The notes under the pieces: generated by a model
Told to the model about the DNA's origin: nothing
Seen by the model: the letters and a program-made list of their open reading frames with translations, nothing else
The model's database searches: none
Source of the DNA: Phialocephala subalpina
Lineage: Eukaryota; Ascomycota; Leotiomycetes; Helotiales; Mollisiaceae
Length of the DNA: 64,000 nucleotides
Reading direction: 5' to 3'
NCBI GenBank assembly: GCA_900073065.1
Contig: FJOG01000006.1
Span: 1,160,881-1,224,880, forward strand
Translations under genes and position numbers: made by a program
Shown here: positions 1 to 15,001 of the stretch, piece after piece
Layout: the number at the start of each line of letters is the position of its first letter
How positions within the stretch are numbered: the stretch's first letter is position 1

Positions 1-1080
1 GAGGTAGGTACAATGAGTTCATCGGTTCGTTGACACTTTCCTGTGGTTTGTTCGAGTTTGTCTGTTGCCTGTCTCTTTCGCAGCCCGGTGTTCGTGGTGC
101 TGTCAGCCATGGCAGTGTTCAGAGCACCAGGTCTATTTGTTGGCTTGGTGTTTGTATTTTGGGTAGTCGAGTCTCGACGGGAGGCATGTTTGTCTTCTTG
201 CTCCAAGTTGGGCACGATATTACCCCCTTTTAAAAGGTTGAACTGCTCCGTTTGACGCGCACTTCGTCGCCCATACGCACCCATCGTCGCTGGACGGACT
301 TCGCTTCTGTTTCGTGGCCAATTCCTAGGCCTAACATTACCTGTTTACCAAGTAATATCAAGTCCTGCAGCCTGGAAGGTTTCCGATTTCTTTCTTGGTT
401 CTATCTGACCGTGGAGCTCCTTCGAATTGAACGTGAGCCATGCCGTCAGCTTCGCCAGCCTGATCTGGTTTTCGATATCGGTAATTGCTGCTTTGCTGAG
501 AAGTATTTTGCCCGAGAGTTGGATTTTGGCAGCTCTGGTGAGCCGGGAGGATGTGATTGTGAATTCATCTCGTCGCCGTTGTGGTACTGAGATGTTGTCG
601 AGAGTTGAGGTTGATTGTATGAGTTGAACTCGTTTTCCGAGAATCGTGACCCGTTTCCAGGTTTTCCGACATGGGAACGTGAAGTGCGAGGTGCACTTGA
701 TGACTCGTGAGAGCCCTCGAGCCGGGAGCGTGTGGTTGTGGTTCCATCACGTTACCGTTGTGGTGGTGTAGAGATGTTGTGGAGTGTTGATGGGAGAGAT
801 CGCGAAGATGGGGGGAAGGCTGACTTGATCAGCTTCGTCCACGCGCCACCAGAGCTGGCGCAGTTCCTCAATATCCAACCATGGTTGAGGGTCTTTAAAC
901 CGCGAGATATACTGTGTTAGTGAGGGCAGTTGAGAAAAGTCTGTGGCAAGAAAAGCAAACTAAAAGCACTGCAAGTATCAGCTGGAAGGAAGCTGGGTTG
1001 ATGTCGTGTATACTTCTATGTTTACAAACAAAGTCCCAAACACCACATACATGCACAAAAAGCATCGCGCTTGAACTCCA
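1..1080. other. Gene-poor left flank
   Basis: No convincing coding sequence was found. The open frames here are short, overlap each other on both strands and show no recognisable domain. The only structure seen is a degenerate direct repeat: the segment at about 537-615 resembles that at about 717-795, and both contain a 'gagccggga' start and a 'gagatgttgt' core. The right end is the probable 3' flank of the MFS gene on the minus strand. Confidence 0.5.
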
Positions 1081-3143
1081 TTAAGCAAAGGCATTTCCAC
1101 CTGTGCCTTGGCCCATATTACTCGCAGCCAGTCCATTACTCAACCTCCTCCCACCTCCAGGACCAACACTCCCACCTCGAACGCCAATTGGACTACTCAT
1201 TCTCCTCTCTAATCTACTTCCTCTCCTAGACGCTCTACCTTCTATAGGTTCTCCTTCCATGCTCATCCTACTCTTCACCAAACTCAACGGTGGACCTTCA
1301 ACAGTATCCAGTGCCTCCTCATTAATGTCGTCGATTTCATCTCCTTCCAGAATCCTAGTTGCTCTGACTTCGCCTTCTGCATCCTCCTCTACTGCCGGGA
1401 GCATGCTGTCTTCATCGTCGTCTTCAGAGTCAGAGTCCGTTTTCGAGAAGCCTGGCATCTCGACCAGATACCATATAGGTATAGCCCCAGCAGCAGCGAT
1501 GATGCCAATGAGCCAGTAAGCCGTGATCATATACCCTCTCTCAAGACCCCATGTGAAAGCTGCTCCACTCAATGCAGGTCCAATCGCCCTACCAAGAGCA
1601 GATATAGAAACAGCAAATCCGTTCAATGTTCCCAGGATCCGGAGACTGGTGGCCGAATTTGTAAGCAGAATGATACTGCATGGGAAAGCAAAGATGACGG
1701 CGAATGATTTAACGATCATGATCCCGAATATGGCAGCTTGTTGAGTAGCACTGTTTTGAATGAGTGCGGTGTATGGTGTGACGAACGATACAAGTGGGAA
1801 GGTGACGGCGCAGACTTTGAAGCAGTTGAGGACGCCGAATTTCCGGGCTGTGGGTGGGAATATTAGGAATTGGATGAAGCAGCCCACGACTCCATACATT
1901 GTGAAGAGAGTGCCGATGCGAGATGAGCCCAGACCGAACCCACCGCCGAACTTGAATGGTAGTTTGGTATTGTCGGAATCTGGGACCTGAGGTGGTAAAT
2001 AGAGGAAGATGGGTAGGAGCTGATCGTACGCCACGGAGTGAAGAGCTAGGAAGGTGTATGCAATGAGGTTGACAACAGATTGCCTTGTGAAGACCTCTTT
2101 GATAGTAGGGCGGGGTAGAGGAGCCTTGGCGTTCTTGGGACTGAAAGATTCATCGTCGAATTTGGAGACATCGGAACCTGCTGATGAGGTCGGTCGGAGG
2201 AGTGAGGCGGCGGACTCATCGTAGCTTTGGGATGCACGACGAAAAGGTTTGGGATTTAGGCGTAAGTGGAAGAGCGACTTGAACCACTTCAAAAGTTTCT
2301 TCCCAAGGATCACACCATAATCCTTTTGATGCTTCTTGGATTCAAGAGTTTCCTGTTTCGGTTAGCATGGTGGGGTAAAGGGGATGGACAACATGCCTCG
2401 AGAAACAAGACACCAGTTGATAGCCCAACTATGAAGAGACATGCAGCCACTATGTTGGGAAGAAGAAAGGGGAACTTGGCGAAGAATTTGCTGTTCCCGA
2501 ATAACCAAGGCAAGTTCTCCGTAGGTTTGGCAAACATTCCTCCGAATGAAGGACCGAAGATGGAGCCGATTGTCCACACCAATGGCATAATCGAGAACGC
2601 TCTCGGTTGAAGCTCTTTTTGAGGGACCATCTCTGCCACCATCGTCCGAATGATACCAACTGAATGTATTAGCAAGAGGCGCTGTGACTTGAGAGCGGAA
2701 ATTACCATTCCCATTGCAAGCACCAGCCAAAGCTCTCGCAGCAATAGCCATCGGCAGATTCTTTGACATTCCCCAAACCAAACAAGCTGTCATGGTACAG
2801 AAAAGAGCAACGAGAATAGTCGGCTTTCGTCCGAATCGATCTGAAGCTCTTCCCCAAAGGACGGCAGTGAAACATTGTGCTAAAGAGAAGGATGCGCCAG
2901 CGATGCCAGCCCACTTTGCAACATTTTTCCTGTCTACACCGAAGCTCTCTATCATTTCAGGCTGTCGATGTTAGCAAATCGTACTGATAGAGAGAGGTAA
3001 TACATACCAGATATGGAAAGACTGAAGTCAAAGCGATAGGCTCTGCGAATCTACATATTGCTAAGCTGATATCAGTTTCGAGTGACACAACAATTACCGG
3101 GAATACGAGGAGAAGATAGGGAGTGCTGCTGTGGTGTAACCAT
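1081..3143 (-). CDS. MFS transporter (DHA1/ZIFL-like, 5 exons)
   Basis: Predicted 629-aa polytopic transporter of the major facilitator superfamily, resembling fungal YCR023C/zinc-induced-facilitator-like proteins. Substrate is unknown. I assembled exons 3143-3098, 3060-3008, 2961-2706, 2659-2397 and 2352-1081; the total divides by three. The N-terminus reads CRFAEPIALTSVFPYL, then the MFS loop motif GRASDRFGRKP, typical of the family. The hydrophilic tail after the last membrane span is acidic (DSDSEDDDEDS), then Ser/Arg/Gly-rich, and probably cytosolic. The start at 3143 is chosen because it is in frame with exon 2 through a GT-AG intron; an ATG at 3229 is not. The last intron (2353-2396, 44 nt) begins with GC: only this boundary joins FLE to ETLESKK in frame. 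It sits far from the siderophore genes and is not SIT-like. Confidence 0.85.
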
Positions 3144-4364
3144 CTGATCGTGTGACGCTGATAACCTAGTCGAGATGAAAAAGCTCGAATGTTTGGACGG
3201 GGGATCGACGTCGAGGACCAGGTTCCCATCACACTTCACTTGACTTGAACTGACAGAACAACCTCGAAAATAGATTGACGATAATTGACAAAATCCGTCC
3301 TTTTCTATTCCAAAGCATCGCGAATAACTATTCGTAGCCCCACGTCGATGTCTCAGATCTAGGTAATCTTACATTGCCACCCCACTTCCCCGCCACTCGC
3401 AGAAAAAACCTTTGCATGCAAAATCAGCAAGACAATGAAGAGGAAGACATACCAAGAATGGTTAATTGTCTGATGGGGAGTTTTGGCTCTCCACGTGATA
3501 CTTTTTTCCCCATGCTGAAGGGGGGAGGAGAGCCTTCTCAACTTCTAACAGTTGTCGATCGAAGCGTTGATTTCTCTTGGGTTGGAGCATGGAAGGCCAC
3601 GACCTCGTGGAGCTGGCGAGGAGATATATTTCGTTCAAGTCGGTGAGCTGGTTGAGCAGCAAGACGTGGGATCTTGGACGGCACAGAGAGAGAAGAGAAG
3701 AGTATTTGAGTCGGGCTTGATACTGCCTTGCATGGCACTCACCGAGAGACGCCTTTCCCATTGCATGCAAGTGGCCGACGCGGATGCAAAGAAATGCAGC
3801 CACATGAGGGTCTCCAAGGATTAAGACGGCAAACTGGAGCCGGTCGAGGCGAGCCAACCAATGTCGGAAAGAGCTACCCCGCCATCTCCACATAGAGCTT
3901 CATCATTGGCCCTTACAGCCCCCGTCCTTGTCTTTTTGGTCATCTATGATTCGTCAAAGGATCCTCCCAAATCTGATCACACCCACAGCAATTGGTCAGA
4001 AGCTGATCTAGCACGTGCCTGGCGTTTGGTGTTCCGCTATCGCAGTCACGTGCCGCTGACAAAGAGCCTCGAGCACGCCTATCTTGCCCGCGTTGACGTC
4101 GCTATCGTCTCGGCCAACGAGAGTTCTCCCACTCTCGAGCTTCATACTGGCTAACTGCTGTAGGAAGGTGAAGGTGGGTCAGAGATCTCAACTTCATGTA
4201 TTCCTCCATGGCATGGCATGAAGGTAAGCTCCTCTCTTTATAAGCATCTGCCCATTCACCTGAACCTCCGATTGTCTCGTCTTCACCTAGACATTGATTG
4301 GACTTGGCCGGGCAACTCTCCTCTCAATGCCACAACTCTTGAATCAATCCACAACTAATCAATC
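3144..4364. promoter_or_regulatory. Divergent intergenic region with CACGTG boxes and TATA
   Basis: This 1.2-kb spacer separates the divergent MFS and M28 peptidase genes. It carries three palindromic CACGTG boxes (3492-3497, 4012-4017, 4047-4052), the core recognised by many fungal bHLH factors. A TATAA at 4239-4243 lies about 125 bases before the peptidase ATG. Open frames on both strands (for example 3462-3893 minus) show no family signature and are judged non-coding. Regulatory function is inferred only from motif identity. Confidence 0.4.
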
Positions 4365-6818
4365 ATGGGCACACTCATAGATGAGAAGATGGAGAGCCAT
4401 GAACGAACTCCCTTGATTGCAACTGTTCGAGTTGCGCCACGACGAGAACGATATACCCACAGTACCGTCCGCAGATTCTGTACAATAGCTCTTGGCTCGA
4501 CCCTCGTAGCCTTTGCTGGCCTATTCCTTTTCCTCGTCGTCTTTACCCCTACCCACCACCGCCACAGACACGAGCACTGGGGAAAAGGAGAGGAGAAGCT
4601 GAGCTATAAAGAGCTGCAGCAGATTCTATTGGATACACCAGATGCGGAGAAGGCTTCAGAATGGAGCAAGTACTATACCTCAGGACCTCATTTGGCGGGA
4701 AAGAACTATAGCCAGGTGCTGTGGACCCAGGAGAAATGGCAGGAGTTTGGAATCCAGGCGGACGTCGTAGCATACGATACTTACATCAACTATCCTCTGG
4801 GCCACCGACTTGTGCTGTACGAGAAGTCGAAGGCGGAGGATGCTGAATCTTGGTCAGTTAAGTATGAGGCAACCCTGGAGGAAGACGTACTCGAGGAGGA
4901 CCCCACTTCTGGACTGGAGAACAGAATTCCAACCTTCCATGGTTACTCAGCTTCTGGCAATGTCACAGCCCAATACGTCTACGTCAACTACGGCACATAC
5001 CAGGACTTCGAGGATTTGGTTGCTGCCAATGTCAGCCTAGAAGGCAAGATTGCTCTTGCCAAGTATGGCGGAATCTTCCGTGGGCTCAAGGTCAAGCGTG
5101 CGCAAGACTTGGGAATGGTTGGTGTTGTGATCTTCACTGATCCCGGTGATGATGGACAAGTGACGGAGGAGAATGGGACTGATATCTATCCTGATGGTCC
5201 TGCAAGAAACCCTAGCAGTGTTCAGAGAGGAAGCACCCAGTTCTTGAGTGTTGCACCTGGAGACCCGTAAGCTCAAACTATCAGGATGAAGACCGTTCTA
5301 ACATCTTGCAGTACCACTCCTGGCTACCCTTCCAAGCCTGGCGTCCCACGTCAGCCTGTCGACAGCGCTATCCCCTCCATTCCTTCCATCCCACTTTCGT
5401 ACGCAGAGGCTATCCCAATTCTGAAGACACTCAACGGACATGGTCCAGGACCAAAGGATTTTAACAAGGCCTGGCAAGAGAATCTCGGGCTCAAATACAA
5501 GGGCGTCGAATACAATGTTGGACCTTCACCGGAAGAGCTCGTGCTAAACCTCGTTAACGAGCAAGAGTATGTCACTACTCCTCTCTGGAATGTGATCGGT
5601 GTCATCAATGGAACACTTTCCAACGAAGTTATTGTCATCGGCAACCATCGCGATGCCTGGGTCGCTGGTGGTGCAGGTGATCCCAACTCTGGCTCAGCAG
5701 CATTGAACGAAGTCATCCGCTCGTTTGGTGTCGCTATTTCAAAGGGCTGGAAGCCACTACGTACCATTGTCTTCGCCAGTTGGGATGGTGAGGAGTATGG
5801 TCTCATTGGATCCACCGAATGGGTTGAGGAGTACCTGCCTTGGCTCAACGCTGCCAATGTTGCGTACGTCAATGTTGATGTCGCAACTGTTGGTCCAATC
5901 TTCAAATGCGCTGCCTCGCCTCTCCTCAATAAGGTGATGTACGAAATCGCCGACCTTGTCCAATCGCCCAACCAAACCGTTGAAGGACAAACTGTAGGCG
6001 ACCTCTGGGACCACAAAATCAACACCATGGGCTCAGGTTCTGACTTCACCGCATTCCAAGACTTCGCTGGTATTCCATCAATCGACTTCGGATTCGGCCC
6101 CGACCCTGAGGCTCCAGGAGACACCGGCGGAGCAGTCTACCACTACCATTCAAACTACGATTCTTATCACTGGATGGCCACCTATGGTGACCCAGGATTC
6201 CACTACCACGTCACAGTAGCCAAGCTATGGGGTCTCTTCACAGCCAGACTAGCAGAAGCACCAGTCGTCCCTCTCAACGCAACAGACTACGCCATCGCAA
6301 TTGAAGGCTACATCTCCAACGTCGAATCCAAACTCGACGCCTTAATGTCTGGGGAAGTCGACGAATTCGCCATCGAAACTCGCTCTCGCCCAACTCCAAG
6401 CGAGCCGCAAGGAGACGTCGAAGACCTAAAACTCTCCTTCAAAATCCTCCACAAAGCAGCCTCCCATCTCCTCCGCGCCGCCAAGAAACACGATGCCTGG
6501 GCCGCGAAACTCGCTTCTCAAGCCGACCAACCTATTCCTTGGTATCACTTCATCCAGAAATTCCATCTTTCGCACAATATTGCTGTTGCGAACAAGAAAT
6601 ACAAATATCTTGAAAGACAGTTTTTGTATCAGAAGGGATTGGATGGGAGGAGTTGGTTCAAGCATGTTATTTTTGCGCCGGGGCTGTGGACTGGATATGC
6701 GGGTGCGGTTTTCCCGGGGTTGGTGGAGGCGGTTGATAACCAGGATTTTGGGAATGCGAGGAGGTGGGTGGGTATTATTGAGGGGACGATCTTCAAAGCT
6801 GCGAGAAGCTTGCATTGA
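4365..6818 (+). CDS. M28 peptidase, glutamate carboxypeptidase II-like
   Basis: Predicted 802-aa type II membrane zinc peptidase of the M28B / transferrin-receptor-like family (relatives: glutamate carboxypeptidase II, yeast Vps70 and Tre1). Exons are 4365-5266 and 5312-6818, joined by a 45-nt GT-AG intron. A single membrane anchor spans about residues 40-60 (LGSTLVAFAGLFLFLVVF), with a basic cytosolic side. A protease-associated (PA) domain follows, then the peptidase domain with zinc-site residues visible in GNHRDAW, DPNSGSAALNE, WDGEEYGLIGSTEW and YHYHSNYDSYHWM. The C-terminal third fits the TFR dimerisation domain. Length and residue order match the family, so it is probably active. Predicted location is the vacuolar or other endomembrane lumen, or the cell surface. 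Confidence 0.9.
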
Positions 6819-7983
6819 GTGTGAGAGAGTTACTGTGCTCTGTTACAGGAGAAATTAGGTGATATTTGATAGCGGACAGGTGGACGAGGATTGAGGGTGG
6901 GAGAATCTGGATAGACAGCAAGAACTTTGAATAGGGGTCTATAACAATTTCACGATGCGATGAGACAAGCATTCTTCCAACTTCCATGTCGGATGCATTT
7001 CTGTGAATGAGATAGTGATGCTGCCGCTTCAACCGGAGAGAGAAGTCTACTGCAGCAACCTCTCGACCTCTTCTTGACCACCCCACGCCCTCAATACCCA
7101 ATGCCTTACTCCCCAAGCCCTTAAACCCCCAACCCAAGCTCTTGAATCTGAGCTTGAAAACCCTCTCTTTCTGCAAGATGTCACGGGGTCCCAAGGGGTA
7201 GATGTGCACACACGGTCTCTTCACTCTGCCGTTAGCCGAGCAAAGTCTTGGACTGCATTGGACCCCATATCACCTCCTTAACTCTTCCCTCTCTGTGATC
7301 TCACCAATCCTGAACTGCGTTTTGGTGCACAACAACCTTGGAACGATTTATTTGAATTCTGCGATGTCTTGTGAGGGGTGAAACGTGGAAGTGGTGCGGG
7401 TCCCGTTAAGGTATGGATGTTGGACCCTTGATTCTTTGTGTGTGGGGGTGAAAGATTGATGATGTGTTTGTGGACTAGGGATGGTGCCTCTGTTTTAGGC
7501 TTGTGTGGGCTGGGAGGGCCAGAGAGAAGAGGGGGTAGAGAATGTGCAGAGATATGACTGAGGTTAGATGAGGGTNNNNNNNNNNNNNNNNNNNNNNNNN
7601 NNNNNNNNNNNNNNNNNNNNNNNNNNNNNNNNNNNNNNNNNNNNNNNNNNNNNNNNNNNNNNNNNNNNNNNNNNNNNNNNNNNNNNNNNNNNNNNNNNNN
7701 NNNNNNNNNNNNNNNNNNNNNNNNNNNNNNNNNNNNNNNNNNNNNNNNNNNNNNNNNNNNNNNNNNNNNNNNNNNNNNNNNCTGTGAAGTCTCGTGTTCT
7801 GTTCTCTTGCTTTGCACTTTTCGTTTTTGGATGGGTTCTTTCCAGTTGGAGATGCTCTTGCGGTGTGAAGCTCGGCCTTGCAAGTTGAACTCTCCTACCC
7901 AGCAGCTTCAAACTCGTCCTGCTCGTTGGATTTTTCGAGCCTTGACTGGATACCTGCGGGGAGCCGCACATCGAGTATTATCT
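6819..7983. other. Intergenic region with 206-bp assembly gap
   Basis: No gene was recognised. Positions 7576-7781 are Ns, so two contigs were scaffolded here and the true distance may differ. Open frames reported through the gap on either strand are artefacts of unknown bases. If the DUF3638 remnant once had upstream sequence, part of it may be hidden here. Confidence 0.8.
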
Positions 7984-10900
7984 TGATACAACTGAGCAGG
8001 CAGCCATCGAGACGCTGCACGACTTTGGTCCGTTTTGCCTGCACCCAGCAGTTGCACGGAGATATGCATGCTGTCGAAAATGGGATAATGTGCAAATCAA
8101 GCTTCGGTGTGTGCTTCGAAGATTGTACCTTCTTGACCTTGTCAAGTCTTTGTGGACGTGAATGGAAAGAGTTTGTAACCGCTTCGTGGATATATCACAA
8201 CTCCCTGACTCACTCAAAGAATGGAGCGCAATCAATGTGGACGACGACGCCCAGCTCAAAGAGGTCTGGCAGCATCTTCGGTATAGCGTCGTAGTGGTCG
8301 ACTACTTCCTGAACAGCTTTGTCTTTCCAAAGCATGCCAAGCAGTTCCAGGTAAAACTCCAAGCTTCTGGATGGGATATTCCACTCTTCTCAGCCCAAGC
8401 CCTGGGGCAAGGTGGACTGGCTGCCGCAAAGGATGCGAGACAACCCTTGACGACTGGATTCAGTGGGACTAATGATTGGAAGAGAATGCTTCCACTGACA
8501 ATCTCGCAACAAGACCTGAACGGGCTATCACACACAAACGCAGAAGTCTTGACTTACCTTCTCCAGCCCAGAAATCGCAAGTATATCGTGCCGGCACGTA
8601 CCGAGGGACAACATACTCGGCACATTTCCGAGCACGACTTACTCCGAATGATCACGAAGGAGAAGATTCGAGTTCTTATCGATGCTGGAGCGCAGATCTT
8701 GGAGATGGATAGCCTTAGTCCCGTGAAGGCATGGCTTGAGATTTATGAGGATGCTCCAGCAGCGGTATATTTTGACAAAGCCAACAAACCCTTCGTCCTG
8801 TACCGACAAGGTCATCAGGTTCCTTTGTTGGCTACTCCTTTTGCCGATGATCTGAGCACTGTTCTCGTCTACCAGGACGAGGCGCATACGAGAGTCACGG
8901 ACTTGAAGATTTCGCCTGATGCTCGCGGAGCATTGACATTCGGCCTCGGCCAGACCAAAGATGCAACTGTACAAGGCATGTAAATATCCTTAAACCTTAG
9001 AGCACTTTTTGGTGTATTCAGCTTACGAGAACTAGCTGCTATGCGACTTCGCCAACTTGGCACAACACAATCAATAGTCTTCTTCGCTCCACCTGAGGTG
9101 CACCATAGCATTCTCGACTTGAGAAGAAAGAAAGAAACCGATCATATCGACTCTTTCGATGTCATCTGCTGGCTCATTGAGCAGACTTGTAGTTGCATTG
9201 AGCAACTGCAGCCGTTGTTCTTCTCACAGGGTGCTGATTTCTGCCGTCGAGCTCAAGCTCCGGTGGACAACCCTGATTTCATAGCCGACGAAAACCAGCG
9301 CGAATCGTGCCTCCAATCCTTGCGCCAAATCGAGCAGCAGAACCTCGAACAGCTCGATGGACCTAACACAAAGTCCAAGATCGCCTCGGATATCAATTCT
9401 CCGGGCATTTTGAAGTTCATGAAAGAGCTCAATCACAGGTAAGCTCAACTTTCCGGAGCAGAATTGCCCTTACCCCTATCCCCTTTGTTTCCAGAGCACT
9501 AAATATCCCGAGGCTCCTGGGACATTCTCCTTTCCTCCTTGAAGTGCTTGAAACGAAAATACTAACGTCAAGACCTTGGGTACAGACGAAATGGTTTCCG
9601 AGATACAGGGAACGCAGTTCATGGCTCCGCGCTGCAAGAGGCCGAGCAAGAAAGAGAAGTTGCATATGAAGTCGAAGCTGTACGGGAGGTCCAGAAGCCT
9701 GTTCACTACGCGCCTTACGGATTCCCTGGCCTTCATCGCGATATCGTCAGCTTTGCAAACACGGGTCGCATGGCGGCAGACTCAACAGCTTATATGCAGG
9801 CTTTCGCATCTATCAAAATGTTCGCTCTTGGTAAGAAGCATGCTATCAATCTTGATGCGACGTCCACTAGATTGTACGTTTCGAAAGAGTTCACGAGGAC
9901 CGTCAACGTTTCGACAACTCGTCTTTACGATCAATTCCAGGTAAATTTCTGTTCTCCACAATCTTATTTTGACAGTGATGTTAACAATTTCGAACAGCGA
10001 CCAGTTAATTGGATTCTTTGGAGCCCTGTTTCAGAGATCGCCATCATCGTCATTCCAGAAGAGGTTGAACTCCTCCTCCCACTTGTGAATAATTCTAAGT
10101 CGAGAGCTACGTATATCCTCACCTATGCTGCCCCTATTACCAGGAAGATGCTCCACTTCAACGAATTGAAGTATTACTCGGTATCTGCATTACCCGAAGA
10201 CTGGGCAGCTCCTATGCGGCTACGCACCGAGCTTGAAATCTTTGCTGGTCGGCTCTATTTCGAGTATCATGAATACAACCACGTGTTGGGGTTCCTCGGA
10301 GTTAAGGAGGAGACTGGTAAGCTTCAACAGGTAGATATCGATGATGGAGACGATGAGGAAGCGACCGAGATTCTTGAAGAGCTAGATGCCAAGGATGGAG
10401 ACAATGAGAAGGAAGTGGCCGAGAAGCTTCAAGAGCTAGACGTCAACGACGGACAAGTGGAGGAGGAGCTACCCACGTAGGCTCCATTCGAAGAAGCACC
10501 TACGGTCGTCGCTCTCAATCCTGAGTGAAAGGCATTCACGCGAAGACCCCTTGCCTTCATATCCGAATGGCTCAACATCCGACGTAAGGGTCAGGACCTC
10601 GCCGAAACTCCAATGGGATTCATCTGTGCCGGGAAGCAGCTCGTCTCGACACACCCCTTCGTCGCTCGACCTGAGTATGAGCAAACTAGGAAGGAGATAT
10701 CGATCGCCAAAGTTGGGGTCGCCGAGGAAGAAGAGGAAGAGGAAAAGGTGATGGATGTTGATAATATGTATGAGAACGTGTATAGAGAGGAGGATACTTT
10801 TGATGATGCGGAGTTGAAGGATGTACATCCGACGTAAGGGTCAGGACCTCGCCGAAACTCCAATGGGATTCATCTGTGCCGGGAAGCAGCTCGTCTCGAC

Positions 10901-11198
10901 ACACCCCTTCGTCGCTCGACCTGAGTATGAGCAAACTAGGAAGGAGATATCGATCGCCAAAGTTGGGGTCGCCGAGGAAGAAGAGGAAGAGGAAAAGGTG
11001 ATGGATGTTGATAATATGTATGAGAACGTGTATAGAGAGGAGGATACTTTTGATGATGCGGAGTTGAAGGATGTGGCCCTTTTGTCGTCCAAGAAAGTTC
11101 GTTCAATTTCCCAGATTTATCAGAACTTTTCAATCTCGCTCAGACTGATGAGAGTCTGCTTGCATCAGTCATCAAGCATCTCTGCAGTTTTCAGATAG
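7984..11198 (+). pseudogene. Decayed DUF3638/DUF3645 large protein, C-terminal part
   Basis: Remnant of a conserved fungal protein whose intact members are typically thousands of residues long and of unknown biochemical role. Recognisable from 8162 on: FPKHAKQFQVKLQASGWDIP, TTGFSGTNDWKRMLPL, TNAEVLTYLLQPRNR, LIDAGAQILEM, LLATPFADDLS, RPVNWILWSP. Introns are 8976-9035 (GC-AG), about 9439-9591 and about 9940-9998. The frame is broken by TGA 8159-8161, TAG 10478-10480 and TGA 10526-10528; coding sequence in the same frame continues past each. The first stop is followed directly by ATG 8162. All three stops could come from C-to-T changes, as repeat-induced point mutation (RIP) makes. A 250-bp tandem duplication then shifts the frame. 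The N-terminal majority of the family protein is absent. A shortened product from 8162 to 10480 cannot be excluded. Confidence 0.75.
10575..11074. repeat. Perfect 250-bp tandem duplication
   Basis: Bases 10575-10824 are repeated without visible difference at 10825-11074, so the period is exactly 250. The unit is coding sequence of the DUF3638 remnant (WLNIRRKGQDLAETPMGF through DDAELKDV). Since 250 is not a multiple of three, the second copy is read in another frame. The same period occurs in an unrelated gene at 58075, which suggests an assembly artefact. Confidence 0.9.
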
Positions 11199-12321
11199 AG
11201 AACTTGCACACCAGACATCTAGATATTGCAATAATCTATGAGAACGAGAATTCTATTTCGTCTCCGGCGAAAAAATCAACTTGGTACTAATAGTGAACCA
11301 ACAATACTTAAAACCTGAATTTGGGTATGACGGCAGAACTCAGCATCCCTAGAGATGAATAATGGCTACGATTGCTCGTTCATTGACGTCATTGCAAGTC
11401 TATTCAATGAGCTAGCAGATGACATCGAAGGAATCGATGGTGTCGAGGGGTTGTTTGGCGGCAGAAGTCGACGCCTTGATAGAATAGTAATGGCTACAAC
11501 TGCTCGACCATCGATTCCATTACATGTCTATTCAACGAGCCGGCAGATGACATCGAAAGAATCGATTGCGTTGAGGGGAGACTGTTTTCCCAAGTCGATC
11601 GGAAGGGTTTGTGGGTAGAGCGGACGCCCGTGAGCCGATTGTTTCTAAAAGGGGCATCATCATTTGATTTGTGTGATAAGAGTTGGATTAATGGTAGGCA
11701 TGGGTAGCATGCAAATTTGGGTGAATTTGAAAGTTCGGGGAAGTCTACGAGATTGAGAACGTCTGCGAGAGGGTCAAATATGTCGGGCGGACGATGTCAA
11801 GTATGAAGTTTCTCATATCCTTCATTCTTTCTATCTTTGAAATTGCTTAGAGGGTACGCGGCATGCTCTCCGTGTGAGGCGGAGTCTTTGTCATGAGTAG
11901 TATGAGAATACAGGATTAGAAAGTATGTCTGCATGTGCAAATGAGGATCAGTATTTGACAGGAAAGCGATTGATCTTAAATTAGGTGGTGTGATTAGAGA
12001 CTGAACTAGGCAGGAGCTTGGAGCAACTCCGCCTAAGATAACTTTCTGAGAAAAGAAAGTCATCTCGGTTTCAATGATCGAGAATCGAGGAAGTAGCATG
12101 AATAACAGAATGGGAGAAGAGATATCCTGGACGATGCACAGAACTAGGAAGGAATGTTTCAGATCACGACAAGACAAAGGTACGATTGATATGCTCGCAG
12201 CTCAATTCATTTAAAGTCCAAAAGTAACAATTTTGCACCCGTCTCCCAGCAATCGCCCAACTCCGAGCAGATGACCCACCAACCAGATTTTGTTACCTAT
12301 CTATCCTCTTGCGAGGTAATT
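11199..12321. other. Intergenic region with degenerate 128-bp repeat
   Basis: A diverged direct repeat is visible. The segment starting at 11361 (aatggctacgattgctcg) recurs at 11489 (aatggctacaactgctcg), and similarity runs about 95 bases through 'gcagatgacatcgaa'. The period is 128 bases. The minus-strand open frame at 11797-12177 has no family features and lies directly downstream of the IMP dehydrogenase stop, so it is probably 3' flank. Confidence 0.5.

Positions 12322-15001
<2,680 letters not shown>

Noticed and set aside
1081..3143. MFS gene as a siderophore (SIT) transporter
   Set aside because: Its motifs are those of YCR023C/ZIFL-like proteins, it has no SIT features, and it lies 25 kb from the cluster.
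2957..3229. Start of the MFS gene at ATG 3229
   Set aside because: That frame joins exon 2 only by reading through an intron with GTAATT and CTTAG ends; ATG 3143 joins exon 2 in frame through it.
3462..3893. 143-codon minus-strand frame in the M28 promoter
   Set aside because: No domain, odd composition, and it overlaps plus-strand frames of similar length.
7278..7971. Long open frames across 7.3-8.0 kb
   Set aside because: They run through 206 Ns and are open only because the bases are unknown.
11797..12177. 126-codon minus-strand frame downstream of IMPDH
   Set aside because: No family features; best explained as 3' flank.
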